A stretch of 64,000 nucleotides of DNA from Sphingomonas aerophila. GTDB taxonomy: Bacteria > Pseudomonadota > Alphaproteobacteria > Sphingomonadales > Sphingomonadaceae. The stretch spans positions 434,001 through 498,000 of the forward strand of contig NZ_JACIJK010000001.1 of the NCBI RefSeq assembly GCF_014199305.1, in the 5' to 3' direction. A program made the position numbers and the translations under genes. The notes below the pieces were generated by a model that saw nothing but the letters and a program-made list of their open reading frames with translations, did not search any database and had not been told where the DNA came from. Positions within the stretch are counted from its first letter, which is position 1. The number at the start of each line of letters is the position of its first letter. Below are positions 1 through 8,322 of the stretch, piece by piece.

Positions 1-33
1 AAGCGAAGCACTGAAAACCCTTTGCGAAGAATG

Positions 34-50
34 CTTCATTATAGACAGCG
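34..50 (+). promoter_or_regulatory. Weak candidate -10 box upstream of the chemoreceptor gene
   Basis: A TTATAGA string at about 39-45 resembles the YCTATA boxes in front of many flagellar units in this window. It lies about 140 bases ahead of the chemoreceptor start, so the leader would be long, and no -35 element is obvious. This is a resemblance only. Confidence 0.25.
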
Positions 51-187
51 ACCAGGACAGCTGATCGCTCGCCGACGACATTTAAGATCGACGAAAAACA
101 CGGCTCATTTCGTCCGGGCAGGCACCCCACCGTCTATGATGAAGCTGATCGCGCATGCTCAGCGCTGCGTATTACTGGAGACCCTTA

Positions 188-2038
188 ATGAGTGCCCTCG
201 ACGACTGGCGCCTGTCCAAGAAGATCATCGTGCTGTTCAGTGCGATCGCATTGCTCTTCGCTGCAGTTAGCGTGAATGCTATCATGTCGAACCAGGCGTT
301 GAGCGCCGTCGCGACGCGCCACGTTCAGCGCGGCGTGGGGGGAACGGAGGCACTTGGCCGCGTTATCTCGGCGCTGCGTGAGCACCGCATCATCATCTTT
401 TCGCAGCTGAACGCAGGCAACGCCGAGGAGATGCGCAGTTTCGAACAGCGCTTCACGAGCAACCGCGAAGCCCTGCAGCGAGCGATCGACGATTACGCCA
501 AGGTCGCTGGCGAGTTCATGCCTCAGGTCGACAAGTTGCGTCGTGATGTCAGTGCGCTCGAAGCAGCCAATGATGGCATCATGAGCACAACGCGTAATGG
601 CGGGATCGCCGCCGCGCTGCCACTCGTCAAGGGTGAGGGCAAGACGCTGTCGCGTGCTGCAATCGGCGACGTGGAAGAGTTGATCGCGCTGCAAAAGGAG
701 CGGTCGGCCAAGGCAAACGAGGCGGGAATGGCGACCGCCAGCAACGCGCACTGGCTCACCCTTGTGCTGGCGCTCGGATCGCTTGTGGCGTTGTTCGTGA
801 TCTGGCGTTTGCTGATCAAGTCCGTTGCCAAGCCGCTCTCCGAATTGTCGGCCGCGACCAAGACGCTCGCCGAAGGTGGCAGCGCTGACGTTCCGCACCG
901 CAGCCGTAAGGACGAACTGGGTGAGGTCGCCCATTCGGTTGAGCTGTTCCGCCAGGCGGCAGTGGATCGCGCCCTCGCAGACTCACGAACGGCGTCCGAG
1001 CAGCAGGCGGTCACCAGCGCTCTGCGGGAAAGCCTGAGGGCGTTGACTAATGGCGATCTGACTGCCGAAATCTCGAGCGAGTTCCCGGCCGCCTACAGCG
1101 AGCTTAAAGCCAACTTCAACGAGGCACTGGCCAGCTTGCGTGGCCTGATCGGACAGGTTTCGGAAAGCGCAGCCCGCATCCGCACCGGCTCGTCGGAGAT
1201 TTCGCACGCATCCGAGGACCTGGCTCGCCGGACGGAGGCGAACGCTGCCAGCCTGGAGGAGACCTCGGCGGCCCTGGCGCAGATCGATGGCCGACTGAAG
1301 GCGACGGCCGTTGCGTCGGCCAGGACCGTGGAGCGGGCAGATGGCGCGATCTCTACCGTGTTGGGCGGTCGCTCGGTTGCCGGGGAAGCGGTTGCCGCGA
1401 TGGGCCGGGTGTCGGAGAGCGCCAAGGGTATCGATTCGGTCATCGAAGGTCTCGACAAGATCGCATTCCAGACGCGCGTTCTTGCAATGAATGCCGCCGT
1501 TGAGGCCGGGCGAGCGGGTGAGGCGGGCAGGGGCTTCGCTGTCGTCGCAGACCTGGTTTCGGCCCTTGCCATGCGAGCCGAAGAAGAAGCGAAGCGCGCT
1601 CGCGATCAGCTGACGGTCACTCAGGACGAGGTGGGCACGGCAGTTGAGTCGGTCCGCAAGGTCGACGAGGCGCTCTCGGCGATCTCGGGAGATGTTGCCG
1701 AGGTACACCAACTCCTGGGCACGATGGCCGCCGACAATCAGGCGCAGTCGTCCGCAGTCTCTGAAATCGCCGTCGCAATTGGAACGATGGATCAGTCGAC
1801 GCAGCAGAATGCAGCAATGGTCGAGGAAACCTCAGCCGCTGCCCGCAATCTGACGAGCGAGGTCCAGAGCCTGTCCGACCAGGCTGGACGTTTTGCGGTC
1901 GGCCAGAGCCAAGCTCTTCGGGCCGCTCCTGGTAAGCTCGCGAGCCTGTCGCAGCCGACCAAGCAACTGCCTGCAGCTGCTATTCCGGCGTTGACCCGAC
2001 CGGCCACGGTTGATGACGGGAGCTGGAACGAATTCTGA
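188..2038 (+). CDS. Methyl-accepting chemotaxis protein (transmembrane chemoreceptor)
   Basis: Inner-membrane chemoreceptor that would control the CheA kinase encoded about 11 kb away. The start at 188 is preferred to the ATG at 155 because GGAG lies about 7 bases before it; this gives 616 residues. Membrane segments fall near residues 13-33 and 190-211, enclosing a periplasmic sensor region of about 155 residues. A HAMP linker follows (about 212-263), then the methyl-accepting signalling domain. The hairpin tip near residue 426 reads IAFQTRVLAMNAAVEAGRAG, with Arg where most receptors have Asn after QT. The protein ends in SWNEF, which fits the xWxxF tether used by CheR and CheB. The ligand cannot be inferred. 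Confidence 0.93.
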   Translation: MSALDDWRLSKKIIVLFSAIALLFAAVSVNAIMSNQALSAVATRHVQRGVGGTEALGRVISALREHRIIIFSQLNAGNAEEMRSFEQRFTSNREALQRAIDDYAKVAGEFMPQVDKLRRDVSALEAANDGIMSTTRNGGIAAALPLVKGEGKTLSRAAIGDVEELIALQKERSAKANEAGMATASNAHWLTLVLALGSLVALFVIWRLLIKSVAKPLSELSAATKTLAEGGSADVPHRSRKDELGEVAHSVELFRQAAVDRALADSRTASEQQAVTSALRESLRALTNGDLTAEISSEFPAAYSELKANFNEALASLRGLIGQVSESAARIRTGSSEISHASEDLARRTEANAASLEETSAALAQIDGRLKATAVASARTVERADGAISTVLGGRSVAGEAVAAMGRVSESAKGIDSVIEGLDKIAFQTRVLAMNAAVEAGRAGEAGRGFAVVADLVSALAMRAEEEAKRARDQLTVTQDEVGTAVESVRKVDEALSAISGDVAEVHQLLGTMAADNQAQSSAVSEIAVAIGTMDQSTQQNAAMVEETSAAARNLTSEVQSLSDQAGRFAVGQSQALRAAPGKLASLSQPTKQLPAAAIPALTRPATVDDGSWNEF

Positions 2039-2057
2039 TCCACCTCTAGATGACGGA

Positions 2058-2090
2058 GGCGCTGCCTTGGGTTTCCAAGGTGGCGCCTTT
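2058..2090 (+). terminator. Intrinsic terminator after the chemoreceptor gene
   Basis: A 13-base stem (2058-2070 with 2075-2087, paired throughout if G-U pairs are allowed) closes a GTTT loop and is followed by TTT. It begins 19 bases after the stop codon. Confidence 0.7.
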
Positions 2091-3085
2091 GGCGCACCTG
2101 CAAGCTTGCGTCCGGAGCTAGCATTTGAAGCGTTCCCGGATCTATCGGCCCTCGCCCTCCGAAATGCGAGGTCGCCTGCCGAAAACCTGCCAACCCTCGA
2201 ATTTGCCTCTGCCGGGGCTGCCTGCACGTTGGCATTTCTGTCCGGGGCGGGTTCTCGGGAAAGACTACGGCAGCCCAACTCATCTGATCAACATGGGCCG
2301 ATTCACGCGGCGGTCAGCGCAGCCACTGCAGTCAGTTGACAAGCACCGGCGTAGCTTAGGCTGCATCGCGTTCGGTGACGCCGGACGGCTATGAACTGTC
2401 GTTCGCGATTCGCGACAGCAGCCATTCCGGCCTTGCGGCAGCCATGTCCCTGGACGATCTCGCCGCCTCGGTCAGCGCTTCCACCGGTGAGTTCAGCCTT
2501 GAGCTGAAATGTGGTGCTCCGCATTGCCGTCACGATGGCGGCGAGATCCAACGAAAGCTGATTCCCTTGACGCTCTCCCGACCTCGGACGGGCCGAGCGG
2601 GCATGGACGACAGCAAGGTTTTAGGCGGAGCAACTGCTTTTAAAGCTGGCGATTGTGCAGGAGATACAGCGCGATAGGCTGACCGGCCTGCGCCGTCGGC
2701 GCGGGATCGGCGGAGAACTGGCGAGAGCACAAACCTCTGGCGCCCCTCGATAGGCATTCTCCGGCGCCTTTGCCGATCAGCAGCGAAGCCATTTCTGGTG
2801 AGCAACGGAACCGCGGCGAGTTTCTGCTCTTCTCATGTAGAACCGCAGAAGCAGCAGGCATGGAAGTCCTAAGCGGCGCAGTTCAGGCGAACCGCTGGTC
2901 CGGTCATCCTTTCTGGGACGTTCAGGGGTAGTCTGGCTGTCGCAAGCTGACGCTCGAACACTCTATGCTTTAAGGCGGCGCGAAGCACACTGCGGGCCAC
3001 CAGACCTGCGTGGCAGTGGGTGCGCCGGATCAACCCGCGATGTAGGCCCTCAACTGACGAGAGCGGCCCTGACAGGTGGATTGGC
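2091..3085. other. About 1 kb without a convincing gene
   Basis: Only short overlapping open frames occur, on both strands. The longest are about 90-110 codons (for example 2375-2677 plus and 2530-2805 minus). None has a good ribosome-binding site, a recognisable motif or steady codon use. It could be spacer or a decayed gene. Confidence 0.5.
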
Positions 3086-4150
3086 TCAGCCCGTCCGCTT
3101 CGCAAGGCGCATGACATAGCCGATGACCTCCGCGACGGCCGCGTAGTGCTCTGGGGGAACAGGGCGATCGACCTCTACAGCCGCATAAAGCGCACGTGCC
3201 AGGGGACGGTTTTCCATGATCGGCACACCCGCGGAGGTCGCGACCTCACGAATGCGGAGCGCGACCGCGTCCACCCCTTTGGCCACCACCACTGGCGCGC
3301 CCATCTTGCCGTGATCGTACTTAAGAGCGACTGCGTAGTGGGTCGGATTGGTCACGATCACGCTGGCGGTGGGCACGGCCGCCATCATCCGCTTGCGTGA
3401 GCGTTGCATGCCAATTGCGCGTATCTTCGCCTTGATCTTGGGATCGCCCTCAGACTGTTTGTGCTCGTCCTTGATCTCCTGGAGCGACATGCGCATCCGG
3501 GAAAGCCAGGATTGACGCTGGTAGATCAGGTCGAAGAGTGCAATCGCGCCGACCAGGGCGGCGACCGCCTTCAGAAGCATCACGATCAGATGGCCGGCAG
3601 TGCTGCCGATCGTCGTTGGATCAGCGCCGACGATCCCGTCCAGCGCTATCGCCCGCGGCCAGATCACCATGGCGCTTACCGCACTCACGGCCGACACCTT
3701 GGCGAGTGTCTTGCCAAATTCCACCAATGCGCGTTTGCCGAGCAGGCGTTGTGCGCCGGACAGCGGCGACAGTTTCGACCACTTTGGTGCGACGCGTGAC
3801 CAGCTAAGCGTCGGCCGGCCCTGCAGCATGCCGCCAAGCAGCGCAAATGCCACCAGCGTTCCTAGCAATGGCGCCAGAACCGCGAACAGCTGAGATAGAA
3901 TGCCGGTCGCGAGGCTCTCTGCCCCCTCGGGCGAGAAACGGTAATCTTCTGCCCGACCCCAGAGGCGCAGCAGCAAGTGACCCATGCGCGAAAAGGTCCA
4001 AACGCCCATGCCGCCCGTGACGACCAGTGCCGCCGAGAAGATGGCGGCGTGCCGCATCTCGGGCGCCTGCGCGATGTCGCCCTTTTCCCGGGCATCCGAC
4101 AGCTTCTTCTCTGTCGGATCGTGGGTTTTCTGATCCTTGTCGTCGGCCAT
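3086..4150 (-). CDS. flhB: Flagellar export gate protein FlhB
   Basis: Substrate-specificity switch of the flagellar type III export gate, in the inner membrane beside FliP, FliQ, FliR and FlhA. At 354 residues it has the normal length. A charged N-terminus is followed by hydrophobic segments at about 32-55, 85-108, 145-165 and 185-208, then a basic cytoplasmic domain. The self-cleavage motif NPTH is at residues 268-271, close to the classical position, so the switch from hook to filament substrates should work. It is the last gene of flgC-fliE-fliQ-fliR-flhB and starts 4 bases after the fliR stop. Confidence 0.97.
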   Translation of the reverse strand: MADDKDQKTHDPTEKKLSDAREKGDIAQAPEMRHAAIFSAALVVTGGMGVWTFSRMGHLLLRLWGRAEDYRFSPEGAESLATGILSQLFAVLAPLLGTLVAFALLGGMLQGRPTLSWSRVAPKWSKLSPLSGAQRLLGKRALVEFGKTLAKVSAVSAVSAMVIWPRAIALDGIVGADPTTIGSTAGHLIVMLLKAVAALVGAIALFDLIYQRQSWLSRMRMSLQEIKDEHKQSEGDPKIKAKIRAIGMQRSRKRMMAAVPTASVIVTNPTHYAVALKYDHGKMGAPVVVAKGVDAVALRIREVATSAGVPIMENRPLARALYAAVEVDRPVPPEHYAAVAEVIGYVMRLAKRTG

Positions 4151-4154
4151 CGGG

Positions 4155-4913
4155 TCAGCTCCAACCGGTCTGCATCCAGTTCGCCATGGCGGTAGCGAAG
4201 CTGGTCAGGATTGCCCCGAGCACGGCGGCGAACAGCCCTATTCCGAGGATCAGGTTGAGTGGCTGGGCGACAAAGAACACCTGGACCGCAGGCGCCAGGC
4301 GCGCCGCCAGCCCAAGAGCCACGTTGAACACGATTCCATAGACCAGCAGGGGCGCAGCCAGGCTGACGCCGAGCGACATGGCACGGGTCGCCGTATGAAG
4401 CGCAATGGTCGCGAAGTCGCCCGTGGACGGAAGGCCGCCAACCGGGAACAGCGTGTAGGAGCGAACAATCGAAGCGATCCACAGGTGGTGCACCGCGAGC
4501 GACATGCACACCACCGCAGCCGCCACACTGACAAATCGCGACAGGAGCGCCGCTTGTCCACCTTGCGACTGATCAAAGACGATTGCCGAGGACAAGCCGA
4601 TCTGGAGGCTGATGATGGAACCGGCGATGGCGATCGCCTGGAACATCATCTTGACCAGAAGGCCCAGCCCAAGGCCGATCAGCAATTCGACCAGCAGGAT
4701 GCTGACCAGCCCGTCGGTCTTCGCGGCCGCGGGCATGGTCTGGCTGCCCAGCATGCCCCACAAACCGATCGTCATCCCCAGCGCGATCAGTAGCCGGATT
4801 CGGCCTGGCACCGCATCTTCAGAGAAAACGGGCAACAGCATCAGCACCGCCCCAATCCTGGCGAACAGGATCAGGAACGCTGCGGCCTGTTGAGGGACGT
4901 TGTCGAAATTCAC
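4155..4913 (-). CDS. fliR: Flagellar export gate protein FliR
   Basis: Core subunit of the FliPQR export channel. The frame is open back to 4988, but the start is placed at the GTG at 4913, which overlaps the fliQ stop as GTGA. The longer N-terminus would lie entirely inside fliQ and has no membrane character. The 252-residue product has several hydrophobic segments and the sequence FARIGAVLMLLPVF near its start, typical of FliR. Translational coupling with fliQ is likely from the overlap. Confidence 0.95.
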   Translation of the reverse strand: MNFDNVPQQAAAFLILFARIGAVLMLLPVFSEDAVPGRIRLLIALGMTIGLWGMLGSQTMPAAAKTDGLVSILLVELLIGLGLGLLVKMMFQAIAIAGSIISLQIGLSSAIVFDQSQGGQAALLSRFVSVAAAVVCMSLAVHHLWIASIVRSYTLFPVGGLPSTGDFATIALHTATRAMSLGVSLAAPLLVYGIVFNVALGLAARLAPAVQVFFVAQPLNLILGIGLFAAVLGAILTSFATAMANWMQTGWS

Positions 4914-5179
4914 CGTGAGCCGTGAATGATGCGGTCGCTGATCTGCAGCGTGAAGTCTGACATCGCGTGCCCGATCATGGGCAGGCACAGGAGAAGGACC
5001 ACACCCATCGCCATGACCTTGGGAACGAAGGTCAGGGTCTGCTCCTGAACCTGGGTGAGAGCCTGGAACAGGCTAACAGCCACGCCGACGATCAACGAGG
5101 TAATCAGCAGCGGACCCGCGATCGTGAGCACAAGCACAAGGCCCGAGCGAGCGATCTCCATCGCATCGTAACCGGTCAT
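4910..5179 (-). CDS. fliQ: Flagellar export gate protein FliQ
   Basis: Small two-helix subunit of the export gate (89 residues, standard length). Hydrophobic hairpin segments lie at about 12-37 and 52-75. The central SLFQALTQVQEQTL string is the family signature. It lies between fliE (9 bases upstream) and fliR (4-base overlap). fliP is not in this operon but in the divergent fliN-fliO-fliP unit. Confidence 0.97.
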   Translation of the reverse strand: MTGYDAMEIARSGLVLVLTIAGPLLITSLIVGVAVSLFQALTQVQEQTLTFVPKVMAMGVVLLLCLPMIGHAMSDFTLQISDRIIHGSR

Positions 5180-5188
5180 GGTCCGCGA

Positions 5189-5536
5189 TCAGATCTGCAA
5201 GCGCATGATGTCGGAATAAGCGTTCACCACTCGATCACGCACGGCGACCACCGTGTCGAGCGCGGTTTCCGCAGCGCCGATCGCAGTGACCACGTCGATC
5301 AGGTCGCCCTTGCCGGCCACCTGCTTGGCGCTCGCGCTCTCCGCCTGGCGCATCGAGCCCGCGGCATCGGTCACCATCTTTTCGACCATGTCGCCAAATC
5401 CGCTCGGGGCCGTCGTGCCGGTGCCGCCGGCAACGCCCCCGATCCCGCCGGCACCGCCGCCGATGCCGCCAATACCCTTGCCGACGCCCATTGCGCGGCC
5501 ATACGCAGTCGCTGCGTCCAATGCTCCGATAGACAT
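5189..5536 (-). CDS. fliE: Flagellar hook-basal body protein FliE
   Basis: Periplasmic protein joining the MS ring and export gate to the proximal rod. The C-terminal half carries the conserved DVVTAIGAAETALDTVVAVR core followed by a terminal YSDIMRLQI. Residues about 17-45 are a run of glycine-rich GGIGG-like repeats, absent from textbook FliE, which raises the length to 115 residues. It lies between flgC and fliQ and is presumably exported before the rod proteins. Confidence 0.95.
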   Translation of the reverse strand: MSIGALDAATAYGRAMGVGKGIGGIGGGAGGIGGVAGGTGTTAPSGFGDMVEKMVTDAAGSMRQAESASAKQVAGKGDLIDVVTAIGAAETALDTVVAVRDRVVNAYSDIMRLQI

Positions 5537-5548
5537 GCTCGCTTGTCC

Positions 5549-5956
5549 TTACTTCAGCAGGTCGATGGTGCGCATCGTCAGGCTCTTGGCCGCTTCGATG
5601 GCATTAAGGTTGGCTTCGTAGGAGCGCTGGGCGGCCTTCATGTCCGCGGTTTCAACCAGGCTGTTGACGTTGGGCGTCAGTACATAACCCTTGGCATCGG
5701 CGGCCGGGCTGCCTGGCTGGTAGACACGTTGAAACGCGGAACGGTCGGCTGCAACTCGCTCGACCTTAACATTCATGGCGCCGCTGGCGCGATCCATCTC
5801 GGCGCGAAACGCGGTGACGCGACGCTGGTACGGATTGCCGCCCGCCTGGGTCGAAACCGAGTCCTGATTGGCCAGATTCTCCGCGATCACGCGCATTCTG
5901 AGTGACTGGGCGCGCAATCCTGATGCGGATACCTGCACCGCGGTATTGAGATCCAT
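5549..5956 (-). CDS. flgC: Flagellar proximal rod protein FlgC
   Basis: Proximal rod subunit, 135 residues. The N-terminal ASGLRAQSLRMRVIAENLAN matches the rod/hook signature, and the C-terminal half holds the YVLTPNVNSLVETADMKAAQ region followed by RSYEANLNAIEAAK. It is the first gene of a minus-strand operon with fliE, fliQ, fliR and flhB. Its usual partner flgB is about 36 kb away, which is unusual. A TATAAG box lies about 43-48 bases ahead of the start. Confidence 0.97.
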   Translation of the reverse strand: MDLNTAVQVSASGLRAQSLRMRVIAENLANQDSVSTQAGGNPYQRRVTAFRAEMDRASGAMNVKVERVAADRSAFQRVYQPGSPAADAKGYVLTPNVNSLVETADMKAAQRSYEANLNAIEAAKSLTMRTIDLLK

Positions 5957-5998
5957 CGGGGTCCGTCTCCATGCGGCACGCTGCCGCTTACCCAGAGA

Positions 5999-6055
5999 CT
6001 TATAGGCAACTTTTTCCTACCGCTCGGCAGTAGGCGGAAAAAAGATCCTATAGTG
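5999..6055. promoter_or_regulatory. Divergent promoter region of flgC and short fliN
   Basis: Two -10-like boxes point apart: minus-strand TATAAG (6004-5999) toward flgC and plus-strand TATAGT (6049-6054) toward fliN. Both are preceded in their own direction by GGAAAAA about 11 bases upstream. GGCAACTTTTTCC at 6005-6017 is one mismatch from the GGCA-N5-TGCC palindrome seen elsewhere in the locus. The assignment is by similarity among the promoters in this window. Confidence 0.55.
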
Positions 6056-6074
6056 CTCTCGAAAGGAATGCTTA

Positions 6075-6311
6075 ATGTCCGTGCTCGAGGGTATCTCAAT
6101 CGACATGTCGATCGTGCTCGGCTCCTGTCAGGTGCCGATCCGGCAAATCCTGAAGATGAGCCGTGGCGCCATGATCCCGCTGGACTGCGGCCACGACGAC
6201 CCGACGCTGGTGTATGTCAACAACAAGCTCGTCGCGCGGGGCAAGGTGCTGGTCAACGAGGACCAGATGTCGCTTGAGATCACCGAAGTCGTCCGCAAGG
6301 ACGCGCTCTAA
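6075..6311 (+). CDS. fliN: Short FliN-family switch protein (SpoA domain only)
   Basis: FliN-type C-ring protein of only 78 residues, essentially the bare SpoA domain. Motifs include VPIRQILKMSRGAMIPLD and VYVNNKLVARGKV. AAAGGA lies about 7 bases before the start. It leads a tight unit with fliO and fliP (fliO begins on the next base after its stop). A second, longer FliN is encoded at 49093, so the two may form a mixed C-ring or one may serve export. The symbol is by family; which copy is the main switch protein is not known. Confidence 0.88.
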   Translation: MSVLEGISIDMSIVLGSCQVPIRQILKMSRGAMIPLDCGHDDPTLVYVNNKLVARGKVLVNEDQMSLEITEVVRKDAL

Positions 6312-6761
6312 GTGGACATTCTGTCGCTGTTGCGCACGCTGGGCGGCCTGGGAATCGTGCTCGGGTTGCTGGCTGGCGGGCTGTGGGTGGTACGGCGCTA
6401 CGACATTCGCCTGCCCGGCCGGATCGGCGGCGGTCCGGCACGTCGCCTGGAGCTGGTTGAACGGCTGACCGTCGATGCGAAACGAAGCGTCGCGTTGATC
6501 CGTCGGGATGGATGCGAGCATCTGATCTTTATCGACCCGTCGGGCGCGGTTGTGGTGGAGACCGGCATTCCTTGCAGCCCGCCTGACCATGCCGACCTGG
6601 CGGTTGAAGCTGAGGGAGCGGGTTTGCCGCGGCCCTTTTCCGCCGCCCAGCCGATCCCATTTCGTGACGTCCTGCAGCGAGTTCAGGGCAGGATGCGGCG
6701 CACGCGAACGCAGGGCGAGGTCGATGCGACCGACGCCGGCCCGGAGCAGATCAATGGTTAA
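6312..6761 (+). CDS. fliO: Flagellar export assembly protein FliO
   Basis: Scaffold that helps assemble the FliP channel. GTG start directly after the fliN stop. The 149-residue product has one N-terminal membrane segment (about 10-27), a basic stretch, and the cytoplasmic RRLELVERLTVDAKRSVALI block typical of FliO, then a variable tail rich in charged residues. FliO is poorly conserved, so the position between fliN and fliP adds weight. Confidence 0.92.
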   Translation: MDILSLLRTLGGLGIVLGLLAGGLWVVRRYDIRLPGRIGGGPARRLELVERLTVDAKRSVALIRRDGCEHLIFIDPSGAVVVETGIPCSPPDHADLAVEAEGAGLPRPFSAAQPIPFRDVLQRVQGRMRRTRTQGEVDATDAGPEQING

Positions 6762-7491
6762 GCGGTTCCGCACTGCGCTGCGCATCGGACTGGGGCTGGC
6801 CGCGCTGCTAATGCCCGCCGCTGCCTGGGCCCAGAACACCACACTGAATCTCGGCGGCGGTTCGCTGTCCAACCGCGCTATCGGGCTGGTCCTGATGATG
6901 ACGGTGCTGAGCTTGGCGCCCGGCATCCTGATGACGGTTACTTCGTTTACCCGGATCGTGGTGGCGCTGTCCCTGTTGCGCACCGGCTTGGGCGCGCAAG
7001 GCGTGCCGCCGAACCCGGTGGTCATCAGCCTGGCTCTGTTTCTGTCCTTTTTCGTGATGGCGCCCACATTCCAGAAGGCCTGGGACACCGGCGTCAACCC
7101 CTACACACAGGGACGTATCAACGAGACACAGGCGTTTGAGCGCACGGCCGAGCCGTTCCGCGTGTTCATGCTAAGTCAGGTTCGCGATGACGACCTGGCG
7201 CTGTTCACCCGGCTGTCGGGGAAACCGGCCGTGCCGCGGGCGCAAACCCCACTGCCGACGCTGCTGCCTTCCTTCATGATCTCGGAACTCCGGCGCGCGT
7301 TCGAGATCGGGTTCCTGCTGCTGCTGCCCTTTCTCATTATCGATTTGGCTGTATCGGCCGTGCTGATGGCCATGGGCATGATGATGCTGCCGCCCACAAC
7401 AATATCGCTTCCGATGAAGATCATCTTCTTTGTGTTGGTCGATGGCTGGGCGCTGGTTGCAGGATCGCTGGTGCGCAGTTTCAGCGGTTGA
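6754..7491 (+). CDS. fliP: Flagellar export gate protein FliP
   Basis: Main channel subunit of the export gate. The ATG at 6754 overlaps the fliO end by 8 bases and gives 245 residues, the usual length. A signal peptide ending AAAWA (about residues 1-24) precedes the mature protein. The family signatures FTRIVVALSLLRTGLGAQ and the C-terminal block with MGMMMLPPTTISLPMKIIFF are present. FliQ and FliR are in the divergent operon just upstream. Confidence 0.97.
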   Translation: MVKRFRTALRIGLGLAALLMPAAAWAQNTTLNLGGGSLSNRAIGLVLMMTVLSLAPGILMTVTSFTRIVVALSLLRTGLGAQGVPPNPVVISLALFLSFFVMAPTFQKAWDTGVNPYTQGRINETQAFERTAEPFRVFMLSQVRDDDLALFTRLSGKPAVPRAQTPLPTLLPSFMISELRRAFEIGFLLLLPFLIIDLAVSAVLMAMGMMMLPPTTISLPMKIIFFVLVDGWALVAGSLVRSFSG

Positions 7492-7506
7492 CCTGACTAG
7501 CCCGCT

Positions 7507-7528
7507 GCGGCGCCTCACGAGGCGCCGC
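7507..7528 (+). terminator. Hairpin after fliP
   Basis: A perfect 10-base inverted repeat (7507-7516 with 7519-7528) begins 15 bases after the fliP stop. No T-run follows, so it may be a weak terminator or an mRNA-stabilising hairpin between converging units. Confidence 0.5.
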
Positions 7529-7597
7529 ACGACCCGGTTCCCTCATTCGGAGCGGGCATAGCAGATCGATCTTCCTCCAAGGTGGAGGCCCGTCTCT

Positions 7598-8320
7598 TCA
7601 GCTTTGTGCCTTGCCTGGTTCACGGGCGTTGAAGCGGACAGCCGTATCCTGCAGCCATCCATCCAGTTTCGCGAACGGTATGGGGGAGAGCAGCGTCACG
7701 CCGGCCTCCTCACCTTTGACCCAGCGCACTGCGGCCTGTTGCGGGTCCAGTCCGGGAATGGTGATCGTGATCCCGCCATCGATCGAAAGCGGGCGGTCAA
7801 GCAACAGCCGCCCACCCCTGGCCGAGATGTCGAGCAACGTGGCAGAGCAGAAGAAGCCATGGCTTTGTAAGCGAACCGTACATTCGGTCAGCAGCCGAGG
7901 TGCGCGCACCACGTAGTTAGCGCGGCCGCTCGCAGCAGGATGCATCAGCGCGGTAACGTCCGCAGGCCCGGAGAACTCGATGCCCGCGCGTCCATCCTTG
8001 CTCCAGGCTATCCGCCCGTCGAACAGGAGGTCGCGCGTTTCCAGCCGGATCGGCTCGCCAGCCATCAGGGCAAGGCTGGTTTCCACCATGGCACCACCAG
8101 TCGATACGTTGCGGATGCGGGCCAGCCCGTCACGAGTTGCGGTTTCCAGCCGGGCCAGCAACAGCATCGTGACGAGCCGCTTGTCGCGCGGCGCATAGGT
8201 TTCGCTTCTACGCTCCGCAACGCCAGAGGCGGTATGCCCGATCGTCTCTGCCGCTGAACGATCGTCGCCTTTTTGTTCGGTAGGACTGGGTGCGTCGAGT
8301 GCGGGACAATCCAGCATCAT
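7598..8320 (-). CDS. Tandem PilZ-domain protein, putative c-di-GMP effector of the motor
   Basis: Cytoplasmic protein of 240 residues with two PilZ-like repeats. The first has RDKR followed about 25 residues later by NVSTGGA; the second has RAPR followed by DISARGG. These resemble the basic and (D/N)xSxxG elements that bind cyclic di-GMP, although the basic part is RxxR rather than RxxxR. It is the last gene of the motA-chemotaxis-motB run, 2 bases after the FliL-like gene. A YcgR-like role in slowing the motor is inferred from this position. Either M1 or M2 could be the start. Confidence 0.8.
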   Translation of the reverse strand: MMLDCPALDAPSPTEQKGDDRSAAETIGHTASGVAERRSETYAPRDKRLVTMLLLARLETATRDGLARIRNVSTGGAMVETSLALMAGEPIRLETRDLLFDGRIAWSKDGRAGIEFSGPADVTALMHPAASGRANYVVRAPRLLTECTVRLQSHGFFCSATLLDISARGGRLLLDRPLSIDGGITITIPGLDPQQAAVRWVKGEEAGVTLLSPIPFAKLDGWLQDTAVRFNAREPGKAQS

Positions 8321-8322
8321 GA

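Noticed and set aside
155-187. Earlier ATG for the chemoreceptor
   Set aside because: The ATG at 188 has a good ribosome-binding site and yields a normal N-terminus before the first membrane segment.
2375-2677. Possible 100-residue gene in the gap after the chemoreceptor
   Set aside because: GTG start without ribosome-binding site, no motif, and competing frames on the other strand.
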